A stretch of 64,000 nucleotides of DNA from CBDBJR01 sp965206445 (GTDB lineage: Bacteria; Pseudomonadota; Gammaproteobacteria; Arenicellales; Poriferihabitantaceae), in contig CBDBJR010000002.1 of NCBI GenBank assembly GCA_965206445.1, forward strand, positions 2,418,001 through 2,482,000. The letters are read 5' to 3'. The notes below the pieces were generated by a model that was not told the DNA's origin, searched no databases, and saw only the letters and a list, made by a program, of their open reading frames with translations. Both the position numbers and the translations under genes were made by a program. Shown here in pieces: positions 49,601 to 61,600 of this stretch. Positions within the stretch are counted from its first letter, which is position 1. Each line of letters opens with the position of its first letter.

Positions 49601-52600
49601 GACGCTGGCGGTGGCCGCGGCCAGCGTGGCGGTGGCCGGGTCGGTGGCGGTGTAGGTCAGCGTGGTGGCGCCGGTGGTGGTCGTGGTCGGGGTGCCGGAC
49701 AGGATGCGCATCACCGGGTCAAACGTCAGCCCCGGCAGCGCCACGGCCAGCGGGATGCGAGTCGCTGCGGTGGCGCCGTCCGCCGGCACGGTCGCACTCA
49801 GCGCGTAGACGGTGTCGGCGCCGGCGGCGGCGGTGGCCGGCAGCGTCAGCGGCGTGATGGCGGTGCCGAGCGTATAGGCCGGCGGCGTGGCCGGCGCGCT
49901 CAGGGTCGGCCCGATGACGCTGACGGTGAGCGCCTGCGCGGCGCTGCCGATGGCGTCGGTGGCGGTGTAGGTCAGCACCACCGGCGCGGCGGTGCGCGCG
50001 CTCGGGGTGCCGGACAGCGTCCGCGCCGCGGGGTCAAACGTCAGCCCCGGCAGCCGTGTCGCCAGCGCGGCACCGCCGGCGGCGGTCAGCGTGTAGCCGG
50101 TCGCGCCGAGCACGTCGGTGGCCACCGGCAGCGTCAACGGCGGCAGCGGGCTGCCGAGTGCCAGGCTGCGCGGCGGCAGCGCGGCCAGCTGCGGCCCGCC
50201 GCTGACGGTGACGGTGAAGACGCCGGTGGCGGTGCCGTCGTCGGCGGTCGCGGCGGTGTAGGTCAGCGTGGTGACACCGGTCGCGCTCGGCTGGCCGCTC
50301 AGCGTGCGGCTGGACGGGGTGAAGGTCAGCCCCGGCACCGCGACCGCCACGTTGCGACCGGTCGCGTCGGCCAGGCGGTAGGTGACAGCGCCGGTGACGC
50401 CGATGGCCTGCGGCAGGATGACCGTGCCCAGCATGCGGTCGCGCCGCCAGGCGCGGTCCGGCAGCCCCAGCGGCGGCAGCGACGGCCCGACCACGGTGAG
50501 TGTGAAGCTGACGCCGACGGTGCCGGCGTCGTCGCGGGCGGTGTAGGTCAGCGTGACCGCGGCGACGGTGGCCGGGGTGCCGCTCAGCCTCCGGGTGGCG
50601 GCGTCAAACGTCAGCCCGGGCACGCTGACCGCCAGCGGGCTCGGGTTGTCGTCGGCGTCGGGCGGCCCGGTCAGCGTGTAGCGCACGTTGCCGGTCGGGT
50701 TGTCAACCGGCGGCAGCGTCAGCGTCGGCGGCAGCGGGTTGCCGACCAGATAGACCTGGGCCACCGGCGCGGTCAGCGTCGGCCCGGTGACGCTGACATC
50801 AAACTGCACCCGGGTGGCGACACGGCGGGGGGGGTTGAAGAACCTGTCTGTGGTGGTGACGACCCAGGTCAGCCGCACCGGCCGCTCGGTGACCGTGGTC
50901 GGGGTGCCGATCAGCCGGCGCTGGTCAACCTCCAGCGTCAGCCCCGGCAGCGCGGTCGCCAGCGTGGCCTCCACCAGCGGCAGCTCCTCCGGTGCGTCCA
51001 TGCCGTCGGGTTCTGTCTCGGGCGGCTCCGGGCGCACTTCGACCCGTAGCGTGTAGTCAATGCTGTCGGCCTCGCTGTCGATAGTGTCGATCAGCGGCAG
51101 CGCAAACACCAGCGGCTCACCCACCGGCCAGCGCTGGTCGGCCAGCGGCGCCAGCCGTATCCCGGTGACCGTGTAGGCAAAGGTCCGGGTCACGCTGCTG
51201 ACCGCGTCGGTGGCGGTGTAGTGCAGCAGCACCGGGTCGGCGCTGGCGAGCGGCGTGCCGGACAGCATGCGCAGCGCCGGGTCAAACCTCAGCCCCGGCG
51301 CCACCGCCGCCAGCGCAACGTCGCCGCCGGTCAGCGTGTAGGTCGGCACGCCGGCACCGCCGGTGGCCGACGGCAGGCGCTGCGGCAGGATCGGCAGGCC
51401 CACCGGCCAGCTCTGCGGCGGCGGCGACGCCAGCCGCAGCACGGCGACGGTGACCGCAAAGCGGGTGCGCGCGGTGCCGACGTCGTCCGTGACGGCATAG
51501 ACCAGCGACAACCGGCCGGGGGTGGTCGGCGTGCCGCTCAGCCTGCGCAGCGCCGGGTCAAACGTCAGCCCCGGCACGCTGGCCGCCAGCGCGGCGCCAT
51601 CCGGCCCGGTCAGGGTGTAGGTCGCCGCGTCGGTCAGGCCGCTGGCCTGCGGCAGCGTCAGCGCGGGGATGGCGACGCCGGGCGCGTAGCGCTGCTCGAC
51701 CGGCGGCGCCAGCGTCGGCCCGGGGACGGTGACCAAAAAGCGCACCGTCGCCGCGCCGGCGCGGTCCACCACCCGGTAGCGCAGCCGCACCGGCGCCACA
51801 GCGACGCTCGGGGTGCCGGTCAGCACGCGGGTTTCGGGGTTAAACGCCAGCCCCGGCAGCACCGCCGCCAGCGGCCGGCCATCGTCCGCAGTCAGCGTGT
51901 AGCGCGCCGGCAACTGCACGTGCTCCGCCGTCGGCAGCAGCAGCCGGTCGATTGGCTGCCCGACCGGCCAGATCTGATCGCCCGGCGAGCGCAGCGCCGG
52001 GCCGGCCACGGTGACGGCGAAAGTGGCCGTGGCGTCGCTCAACGCGTCGGCCACCGCATAGCGCAGCGTGACCGCGCTGCCGGTGCCGGCGAGCGGCGTG
52101 CCGGTCAGCGTGCGCGTGGCCGGCGTAAAGGTCAGCCCCGGCACCGCCGCCGCCAGCGCAATCGGCTCGCCGTCGGCGCCGAGCGGCCCGCTCAGCGTGT
52201 AGGTCGGGACGCCGTCGGTGTCGCTGGCGGCGGGCAGCGTCAGCGCGGGGATGGCGACGTCAACGGTGTAGCGCTGCGCCGCCGGCGCGGTCAGCTGCGG
52301 GCCGGTCACGCGCAGCACAAACGTGGTCGTGGCGATGCCGACGGCGTCGGCCGCGGTGTAGGTCAGCGTGGTGCTGCCGTCGGTGGTCGGGGTGCCGCTC
52401 AGCAGCCGGCCCGACGAGGCAAACGCCAGCCCCGGCACCGCCGCCGCCAGCGCGGTCGGCACACCGGCGGCGTCGGGCGGCCCGGTCAGCGTGTAGCGCA
52501 CGCCACCGATCGGGTTGTCGGCCGGCGGCAGCGACTGGCTGACCGGGCGGCCGCGGCCCAGCGTCAGCGTGGCCGGCGGGCGCAGACTCGGCCCGGGGAC

Positions 52601-55600
52601 GGTGACCTCAAGCTCGGCGGTGATGACGCCGAGGGTGTCGGTGGCGGTGTAGGTCAGCAGCACCGGCGCGCCGACGGCGGTCGGGGTGCCGGACAGCGTG
52701 CGCGTGGCCGGCGCAAACGTCAGCCCCGGCAGCAGCGCGCCGACCGCCTCGCCGGCCGGCCCGGTCAGCGTGGTGATGGTGGCGCCGATCGGGTTGATGG
52801 CCGGCGGCAGCACCAGGCTGGTGGTCCGGCCGACCGGGAACGCCGCCGGATTCAGCGGCGGCAGGCCGGGGCCGACCACGGCAATGCTGAAGCGCGCGAA
52901 CGCGCTGCCCTGGTCGTCGGTCGCGCGGTAGGTCAGCAGCTGCGGCGCGGCGGCGGCGCGCGGCGTGCCGGACAGCCGGCGGCCGGTCGGGTCAAACGTC
53001 AGCCCCGGCAGCAGCGCGCTGACCGACGCGCCGGCCGGCCCGGCCAGCGTGTAGGCGGTCGGCCCGATAATGTCGGTGGCCAGCGGCAGCGTCAGCGTCG
53101 CGGGCAGCGCGCGGCCGACCGCAAAGACCTGGTCGGACGCACTCAGCGCCGGCGCCGGCGGGGTGACGGTGACCCGAAAGTCGGTCTGCGTGCGGCCGAC
53201 GTCGGCGGTGCTGACGGCCCAGGTCAGCACGGTGGTGCCGACCGTGGTCGGGGTGCCGGTCAGCGTGAGCGACGCCGGGTCAAACGTCAGCCCCGGCACG
53301 CTGGCCGCGAGCGCGGCACCGGCGGCACCGGTCAGCGTGTAGGTGGCGCTGACGCCGGGGTCGAGATTCCGGGCGACCGGCAGTGTCAGCGCCGTAATCG
53401 GGCGCCCGGCCGGGTAGCTCTGGCCGGCCGGCGCGTCCAGCTGCGGGCCGGCCACGGTGACGTCAAAGTGCACCGTGACGGTGTTGACGTCGTCGGTCAC
53501 GGTATAGGTCAGCGTGATTGCAGCGGCGCCGGCGGGTGGCGTGCCGGTCAGGATGCGGGTCGCCGGGTCAAACGTCAGCCCCGGCACCCCGCGCAGGTCG
53601 CGGCCATTCGGCCCGGTCAGTATAGTGATGGCGTCGCCGGTCAGGTGGGTGGCCGCCGGCAGCAACTGCGGCGCCAGCGGCAGGCCGGACACCAGATTCA
53701 GTGCGGCCGGCGCGACCAGCCGCGGGCCGAAGATGGTGACGTCGAACCTGACCTCGGTGAATTCGTCGGTGGTGACCGAGTAGATCAGCGTGACCGGGTC
53801 GGCGGCCCGCTCCGGGGTGCCGGACAGCACCCGGGTGTTGCTGTCAAACGTCAGCCCCGGCACCGCGGTCGCCACCGGCCTGAGGATCCCCTCTTCGTTG
53901 AAGTTCAGGCTGATGATGGTGGCGAGGAACGGGTGATCGGCGTTGGTGGGCGCCGGCAGCGTCAGCGGCGTAATCGGGCGGCCAGCCGGCCAGCGCTGAT
54001 TGCCCGGTGCGGTCAGGGTCGGCCCGCCAGCGCGCACCTCAATCTCAAACCGGGCGCGGCTGCTGCCGACCCGGTCGGTGGCGGTGTAGACCAGGGACAC
54101 GATGGGGCTGTCCAGCTCCGGGGTGCCGGACAGGATGCGGGTCGCCGGGTGGAACACCAGCCCGGGCATCAGGAGGTTGACCGGCAGGCCGCTCACACCG
54201 GTCAGCGTATAGACCGGGGCGGTGCTGTCGGTGGCCTGCGGCAGTGTGACCGGGGTGATGGCGATGCCGACCGTGAAGCTGTGGTCGCCCAGCGGGGGCA
54301 GCCGCGGCCCGGCGACGCTGACGGTAAAGCGCCGCACCGAGACGGCCCTCGACGCGGCGCCGTCCTCGGTGGTGCCGGTCTCGATGGCACGGTAGGCCAG
54401 CGTCACCGGGTCGGCGGCGACCGCCGGGCTGCCGGACAGGATGCGGGTCGCCGGGTCAAACGTCAGCCCCGGCACCGCAGTCGCCAGCGGGCCGCCGGCG
54501 GCGGCGGCGGTCAGCGTGTAGCGGGTGGTGAACGCGGCCATGCCGGCGGGCAGACTGACCGCCGGCAGGGTCAGGTTGACCGTCTCGCCGGTCACGAAAT
54601 CCTGATTATCGACCGCAGCCAGCCCCGGCCCGATGATGGTCAGCATGAAGTCGAAATCGACCGCGACGCCGGCGTCGGTGACGGTATAGCGCAGCGGGGT
54701 CACCTGCTCGCGCCCGGGGCGGTCGTTGGTGTCGACGGTGCCGAACAGCAGCCGGTTGACCGGGTCGAAGCGCAGCCCGGGCGGCAGCGCACCGCCGGCG
54801 ACGACGGTCAGCGCGTAGCGGGCGCCGGCACTGACGCCGGCGGCCGGCGGCAGCGCCAGCGCCAGCGGCACGCCGACGAATCGGGTCAGGCCGTCCGCAA
54901 CCAGCGCGACCAGCGCCGGCGTCGCGCGCGGCCCGGCGATGGTGACGGTGAAACGGTGCGTGGTGGTGCCGCTGTCGTCGATGACGATGTAGCGCAGCGT
55001 CACCGGCGCGGCGGGGGTGGTCGGGGTGCCGGACAGCGTGCGCGTCGCCGGGGTAAAGGTCAGCCCCGGCACCGCGTCCGCCAGCGGGGTGTCGAGGTCC
55101 GGGCCGGCCAGCCGGTAGACGGTGGCGGCGGTCGGGTTGGTGGCGGCCGGCAGCACCAGATCGACGGCGACGCCGGCCGGCAAGCGCAGATCGCCCGGCG
55201 GCGTGGCCTGCGGGCCGGTGACGGTGAGGTCAAAGGTGGTGGTGGCGATGCTGAGGCTGTCGCCCGCGCTGCTGCGGCCGGAATAGGTCAGCGTCACCGG
55301 GTCGGCGGCGATCGGCGGCGTGCCGATCAGGGTGCGGCTGTCCGGGTCAAAGCGCAGGCCGGGCGGCAGCCCGCCGTCCGGGCCGGTCAGCGTGTAGGCG
55401 ATGGCGCCATAACCGGTGGTGCGGCCGGGGATGGTGAGACCGGCCGGCAGCACGGTTTGAAACGGCACCGGCTGGCCGGCCGACAAGCGCAGAGCGGCCG
55501 GCTGCGGCAGCCGCAGCCCGCTGGTTCTGAGCACGACCAGCGCCGTGGCGGTGCTGACGCTGCCGGTGGCGGTGTAGCGCAGCGGCACGTCAACGAAGGT

Positions 55601-58600
55601 CAGGTCGGCTTCACGCCCTTCGACCTCTGCGCCGGGCGCCGGGCGGTTGCGCAGCGTGCCGGACAGGGTGCGGCGGTCCGGGTCAAAGCGCAGCCCGGGC
55701 AGCAGGTCGCCCAGCGGCTGACCGTCCGGGCCGGTCAGCGTGTAGACCACCGGCTCGGTGGCGTCACGCTGACCACGGCCACCCGGCAGCGTCAGGGCTC
55801 TGATGGCCCCGTCGGCGTCGGTCGAAAGGGGAATAACTCCCCCCGTCACCCCCAGCCCGGGGATGGTCGCGTCAAACCTGACCGTCGCGGTGCCGCTCGC
55901 GTGGTCGGCGGCATACAACAAGGTGATCGGGTCCGGGGAGCCGTTGGTCGGGGTGCCGGACAGCGCGCGCGTGGCGGAGTCAAAGGTCAGCCCCGGCGCC
56001 GCCTCCGCCAGCGGGGCGCCGTCGCCGCGCAGCAGATGGTAGCTGATCGCGCCGGTGACGCCGGTGGCCATCGGCAGCACCTGATTGACCGGCACGCCGA
56101 CCGGCCAGACCGCCGGCGGCGGGGCGGTCAGCTGCGGCCCGGCGCCGAAGACCGTAATGGTGAACCGGGTGCTGGTGGTGGTCCGCTCGTCGGTCGCGCT
56201 GTAGGTCAGCGTGCGCGTGCCGACAAAATCGGGGAAGCCGGTCAGCGTGCGCGTGCCGGTGCGCGGCGTAAACTCAAACACCAGCCCCAGCGCGTTGTCC
56301 TCCACGGCCAGGTCGGTGCCGTCCGGGCCGGTCAGCGTGTAGGCCACCGGGCCGGTGGCGTCGCGGGCCGCCGGCAACGACACATCGTCGATCGCGCCAG
56401 CCACGTTAAGCGCCGCCTGCGTATAGTGCCGGTTGGCCGGGGTCGGCAGCCGCAGCCCGGTGATGGTGACGTCAAACGTAGTCGCCACGGTGAGGTCCTC
56501 GTCGTGGGCGGCGGGGGTGGCGGTGACGGCCAGGGTCAGCGTCACCGGGTCGGTGAGGGTGGTCGGCCGACCGGACAGCGTGCGCGTCGCGGGCGCAAAC
56601 ACCAGCCCCGGCACCGCCTGCGCCAGCGGGATGCCGCCCGGCCCGGTCAGGGTGTAGACCGCCTCGACGTCCGGGTCCGGCGGGTCGGCGGTGGTGTCGG
56701 TGACCGTCGGCAGCACCAGCGGGTCGATGGCGACGCCGGCCGGCCAGCTTTGATCCGCCGCGGCGCCCAACTGCAGGCCGCTGCCGATGAGGTCAAACTG
56801 CACCGTGACGGTGTCGACGATTGCGCCGCGGAAGGGGTCGATGAAGGTGTCGATGGCGGTGTAGTCCAGCGTCACCGGGTCGGTGGCGGCGCTGGTCGGC
56901 GGGCTGCCGGACAACTGTCTGTCGGAAAATCCTATCCACGACGGCAGCGGGCCGCCGTCCGCGCGGGTCAGCGTGTAGCGGACCGTGCCGCGGACACCAC
57001 TGGCACTGGGCAGCACGGCCTGGACGAGGGCGCCGAAGGCGCGGAAGGGGAGCGTACCGTCGCTGATATCCTCCCCCAGCGACAGCCGCAGGCCGCTCAC
57101 GCTGAGCGTAAACGACACCGCAACGGTGCTGATGTCGTCGCGCACGGCGTAGACCAGCGTCACCTGGCCGGCGGCGTCGGTCGGGGTGCCGGACAGCACG
57201 CGCGTGTCCGGCGTAAAGGTCAGCCCCGCCAGCGCCTCGGCCAGCGGCAGGCCGCCCGGCCCGGTCAGCGTGTAGGTCGGGATGCCGGCCAGATTGGTGG
57301 CCCTCGGCAGCGTCAGCGGACGGATGGGCTGTCGGACCGGATAGGTGACGTCGCGCGGCGGGCGCAGCTGTGCGCCGGCGACGCGGATGGTAAAGACCGC
57401 GTCGGTGGTGCCGCTGTCGGCGGTGACGGTGTAGGTCAGCGTGACGTTGGCGGCGACGGCGGGGGTACCGGACAGCGTCGGCACCGGTGTGGCGGTCGAA
57501 AACACCAGCCCCGGCAGCAACTCGCCGACGCCGGTGCCGGCGGCGTCGGTCAGCGTGTAGGTCAGCGTGGTGCTGGCGGCGACGGCGGTGGCGACCGGCA
57601 GATCGAGAAACGGGATCTGCTGGCCGACCACATAGCGCTGGTCGGGCGGGGTGGCCAGCTGTGGCCCGAAGACAAACACGACCAGGCCAACCTGGTCGCG
57701 GGAGACACTGTCTTCGGCGGTGTAGACCAGCTCGAGCCGGGGCAGTATGCGGCCGGCGCGCGGCTGACCGGACAGCACGCGGCTGGTGACATCAAACACC
57801 AGCCCCGGCACCAGCTGGTCGACGGCGGTGCCGGCGGCGTCGGCCAGCGTGTACGTGACCGCGCCGGTGGTTTCGGTGGCCGCCGGCAGCGTCAGCGGCG
57901 TGATCGCCTGCCCGGCGGCATAGACCAGCGACGGCAGCGGCGGCAGCGCCAGCACCAGCCCGTCGACGGTGACGTCAAACCGCACCGCGACCGCGCCGGC
58001 GTTGTCGCGCGCGGTGTAGACCAGCGTGCTGGTGCCGCGTTGCTGCGGCCGGCCGGACAGCACGCGGCTCGAGGCCCTGAAGCGCAGCCCCGGCGGCAGC
58101 GGCCGGCCACCGAGGCCGGTCAGCGTGTAGGCCGCGGCGCCGGTCAGCCCGGTCGCCTGTGGCAGTCGCAGCGTGCGGATGCGGCGGCCCAGCTGCCAGC
58201 GCTGGTCGGCCGGCGGGGTCAGCTGCGGGCCGGTGATGGTGATGCTGAACTCCACCGTGGCGGTGCCGACGTCGTCGCTGGCGGTGTAGCGCAGCCGGAC
58301 CACGCCGACCACGGTCGGGGTGCCGGACAGCAGGCGGCTGGCCGGGGTGAACACCAGCCCGGTGGCCGCGCTCAGGCTGCCGCCGGCGACGGTGGTGAGC
58401 GCGTAGCGGACGTCGCCCCGGCTGTCGGCGGCGCGCGGCAGCAGCAGCGGGTTGATCTCGCTGCCGGCGGCGATTTCCAGATCGTCCGGGGCGGCCAGGC
58501 GCGGGCCGGCCACGGTGACGCGGAAGGTGGTGCGGGCGGCGGCGATGCTGTCGACCACGCCGTAGGTCAGCGCGACCGTGGCGGTGGTGGTGCGCGCGGC

Positions 58601-61600
58601 GCCGGACAGCGTGCGGCTGAGCGGGTTAAACGTCAGCCCCGGCAGCACCGCCGCCAGCGCGGCGCCGTCGGCGCCGGTCAGCGTGTAGCGCGCGTCGCCG
58701 CGCAGGTTGTCGGCCGCCGGCAGCAGCAGCGCGGTGGCGGTGCCGACCGCCAGGGTGGCGTCGTCCGGGGCGCGCAGGTCGGGCCCGATGACGGCGACCA
58801 CCAGCGTGGCGACCGCGGTGCCGACGGTGTCGCGGGCGGTGTAGCGCAGCGTGACCGGGGCGATGCCGACGCTGGGCACGCCGGACAGAAACCGGCTGGC
58901 CGGGTCAAAGGTCAGGCCGGGCACGACCGCGGCCAGCGCTTCGCCGGCGGGGCCGGTCAGCGTGTAGACGACGGGGCCGATGGTGCTGTCCGCGGGCGCC
59001 GCGGGCAGGGTCAGCGGCACCAGCGCCTCAAGGGTGGCGAAGGTCTGCGGCGGCAGCGTCGGCGGCAGCAGCGGGCCGGGGACGGTGACGGTGAAGCGCC
59101 GGGCGGCCACGCCGGTGTCGTCGGTGGCGGTGTAGCGCAGCAGCACCGGCGCGGCGCCGGTGCCGTGGGTCGGGGTGCCGGACAGGATGCGGCTGACCGG
59201 GTCAAACGTCAGCCCCGGCAGCGCACTGGCCAACGTGGCGCCGACGGCGGTGGTCAGGGCGTAGACCGGCAGGCCGGTGGCGGCCCGGCCCGGCGGCAGC
59301 GTCAGCGGGGGGATGGCGACGCCCAGCGGCCAGATCTGGTCGGCGATGGCGGTCAGCTGCGGGCCGGTGATGGCGATGGTGAAATTGGCGGAGACGACTG
59401 CGTTCGGGCTGGTGGCCAGGTAGAGCAGGTCGACCGGCGCGGTGCCGACGGTCGGGGTACCGGACAGGATGCGGCGCACCGGGTCAAACGTCAGCCCCGG
59501 CAGCGCGGCCAGGTCGACGCCGTTGGGGCCGGTCAGGCGGTAGACCGGCAGGCTGATGCCGACGGCGGGCGGCAGCGTCAGCGGGGTGATCGGGCGCTCC
59601 ACCGGGAAGCGCTGGTTGGCCGGCGCGGTCAGCGTGGCGCCGGCGTTGACGATGACGGTGAACACCGTGGCGACGCTGCCGGCGTCGTCGGTGACGGTGT
59701 AGGTGAGGCTGACCGGGCCGGGGGTGGCGGCGGTCGGGGTGCCGGACAGCAGGCGGCTGTCGGCGGTGAAGGTCAGCCCCGGCAGGACGGTGTCAACGGC
59801 GGCGCCGGCGGTGCCGGTCAGGCTGTAGGTGGCGGTGCCGGTGGTGGCGGTGGCCGCCGGCAGCGGCGCCAGGGCGAGCGGTCGGCCGCGGCGCAGGGTC
59901 TGGTTGGCCGGTGTGCTCAGGCGCGGCGCGGCGGCGTTGACGGCAATGGTGAAGGTGACCGCGGCGGTGCCGACGGTGTCGGTGGCGGTGTAGGTCAGCC
60001 GCACCGGGGCGGCGGTGGCGGCGGTCGGGGTGCCGGTCAGGGTGCGGCTGGCGGGGGCAAACGTCAGCCCCGGCACGGCGACCGCCAGCGCGGCGGATGG
60101 GCCGGTCAGGCTGTAGGTGGCGGCGCCGTTGAGGTTGGCGGCGGCCGGCAGCACCCGGCTGCTGAGCGCCTGGTCGACCGGGACGGCCAGCGACGGCGGC
60201 GCGCTCAGGCTCGGCCCGGTGGCGCTGACGGTGACGCGGAAGGTGGCGGCGGCGGTGCCAACGGTGGTGCTGTCGGTGGCGGTGCCGGTGGTGTTGGTGG
60301 CGCGGTAGGTCAGCGTCAGCGGCGTGACGGCGGCGATCGGGGTGCCGGACAGGGTGCGCTCGACGGGGTTGAAGACCAGCCCCGGCACGGTGTCCGCCAG
60401 CGCGGCGTCGGCTGGCCCGGTCAGGCTGTAGGTCACCGCCGGGCCGACGGCGTTGGTGGCCGCCGGCAGGGTCAGCGCCGGCAGCAGCGCGCTGCCGACC
60501 ACCCAGCTTTGCGCCGGCGGCGCGGTCAGCCGCAGGCCGATGGTGGTGACGGTGAAGGTGACGGTGGCGATGCCGTTGTCGCCGCCGACGGTGTAGCGCA
60601 GCGTGACCGGGCCGACGACGGCGGTCGGGGTGCCGGACAGGATGCGGCTGGTGGGGTCAAAGGTCAGCCCCGGCAGCGCGGCCTGGGCGTCCAGCCCGTA
60701 GCTGGGCGAGCCGTCCAGGCCGGTGGCCGCCGGCAGCGTCAGCGGGGTAATCGCGGCGCCGAGCGGGTAGATCTGGTTCGGCGGCGCACTCAGGCCCGGC
60801 CCGCGCGGGGCGACATTGATGGTGAAGCCGACGGCGGCGGCGCTGGTGTCGTCGGCGACGCGCCAGGTCAGCGTGCGCGGGCCGGCGGTGGCGGCGGTCG
60901 GGGTGCCGGACAGGATGCGCCCGGCGGCGGTGAAGGTCAGCCCCGGCAGCGCGCTCAGGTCGAGGCGGTAGACCGGGGCGCCGTCAAAGCCGCGCTCCGG
61001 CGGCACGAAGCCGCGCACCTGCGGCAGGATGACCGGGCTGATGGCGACGCCGACGGTGTAGCTCTGGTTGTCCGGCGCCGGCAGCTGTGGGCCGGTGACG
61101 GTGACGGCAAACGTGACTGGGACGGTGATGAACGGGTCGGTGGCGCTGTAGGTCAGCGTCAGCGGGCCGACCGCGGCGGTCGGGGTGCCGGACAGGATGC
61201 GCCGGGCGGCGTCAAACGTCAGCCCCGGCAGCGCACTCAGGTCGAGGCCGTTGGTGGTCAGGCGGTAGCTGACCGGGCCGTCGGTGACGGTGGCGTCCGG
61301 CAGGGTCAGGTTGGTAATCGCGACGCCGACCGGGTAGGTCTGCTCTGCCGGCGCACTCAGCAGCAGCCCGGTGGCGTCGAGCGCAAAGGTGACGCGGGCG
61401 GTGCCAACGATGTCGGTGGCGGTGTAGGTCAGCGTCACCGGGTCGGGAATGTCCATGGTCGGGGTGCCGGACAGCGTGCGCTCGGCGGCGTCAAACGTCA
61501 GCCCCGGCACGGTGGTTGCCAGCGTGGCGCCGGCGGTGCCGGTCAGCGTGTAGGCCGTGTCGCCGGTGGTGCCGGTGGCCGACGGCAGGGTCAGGGTGTC

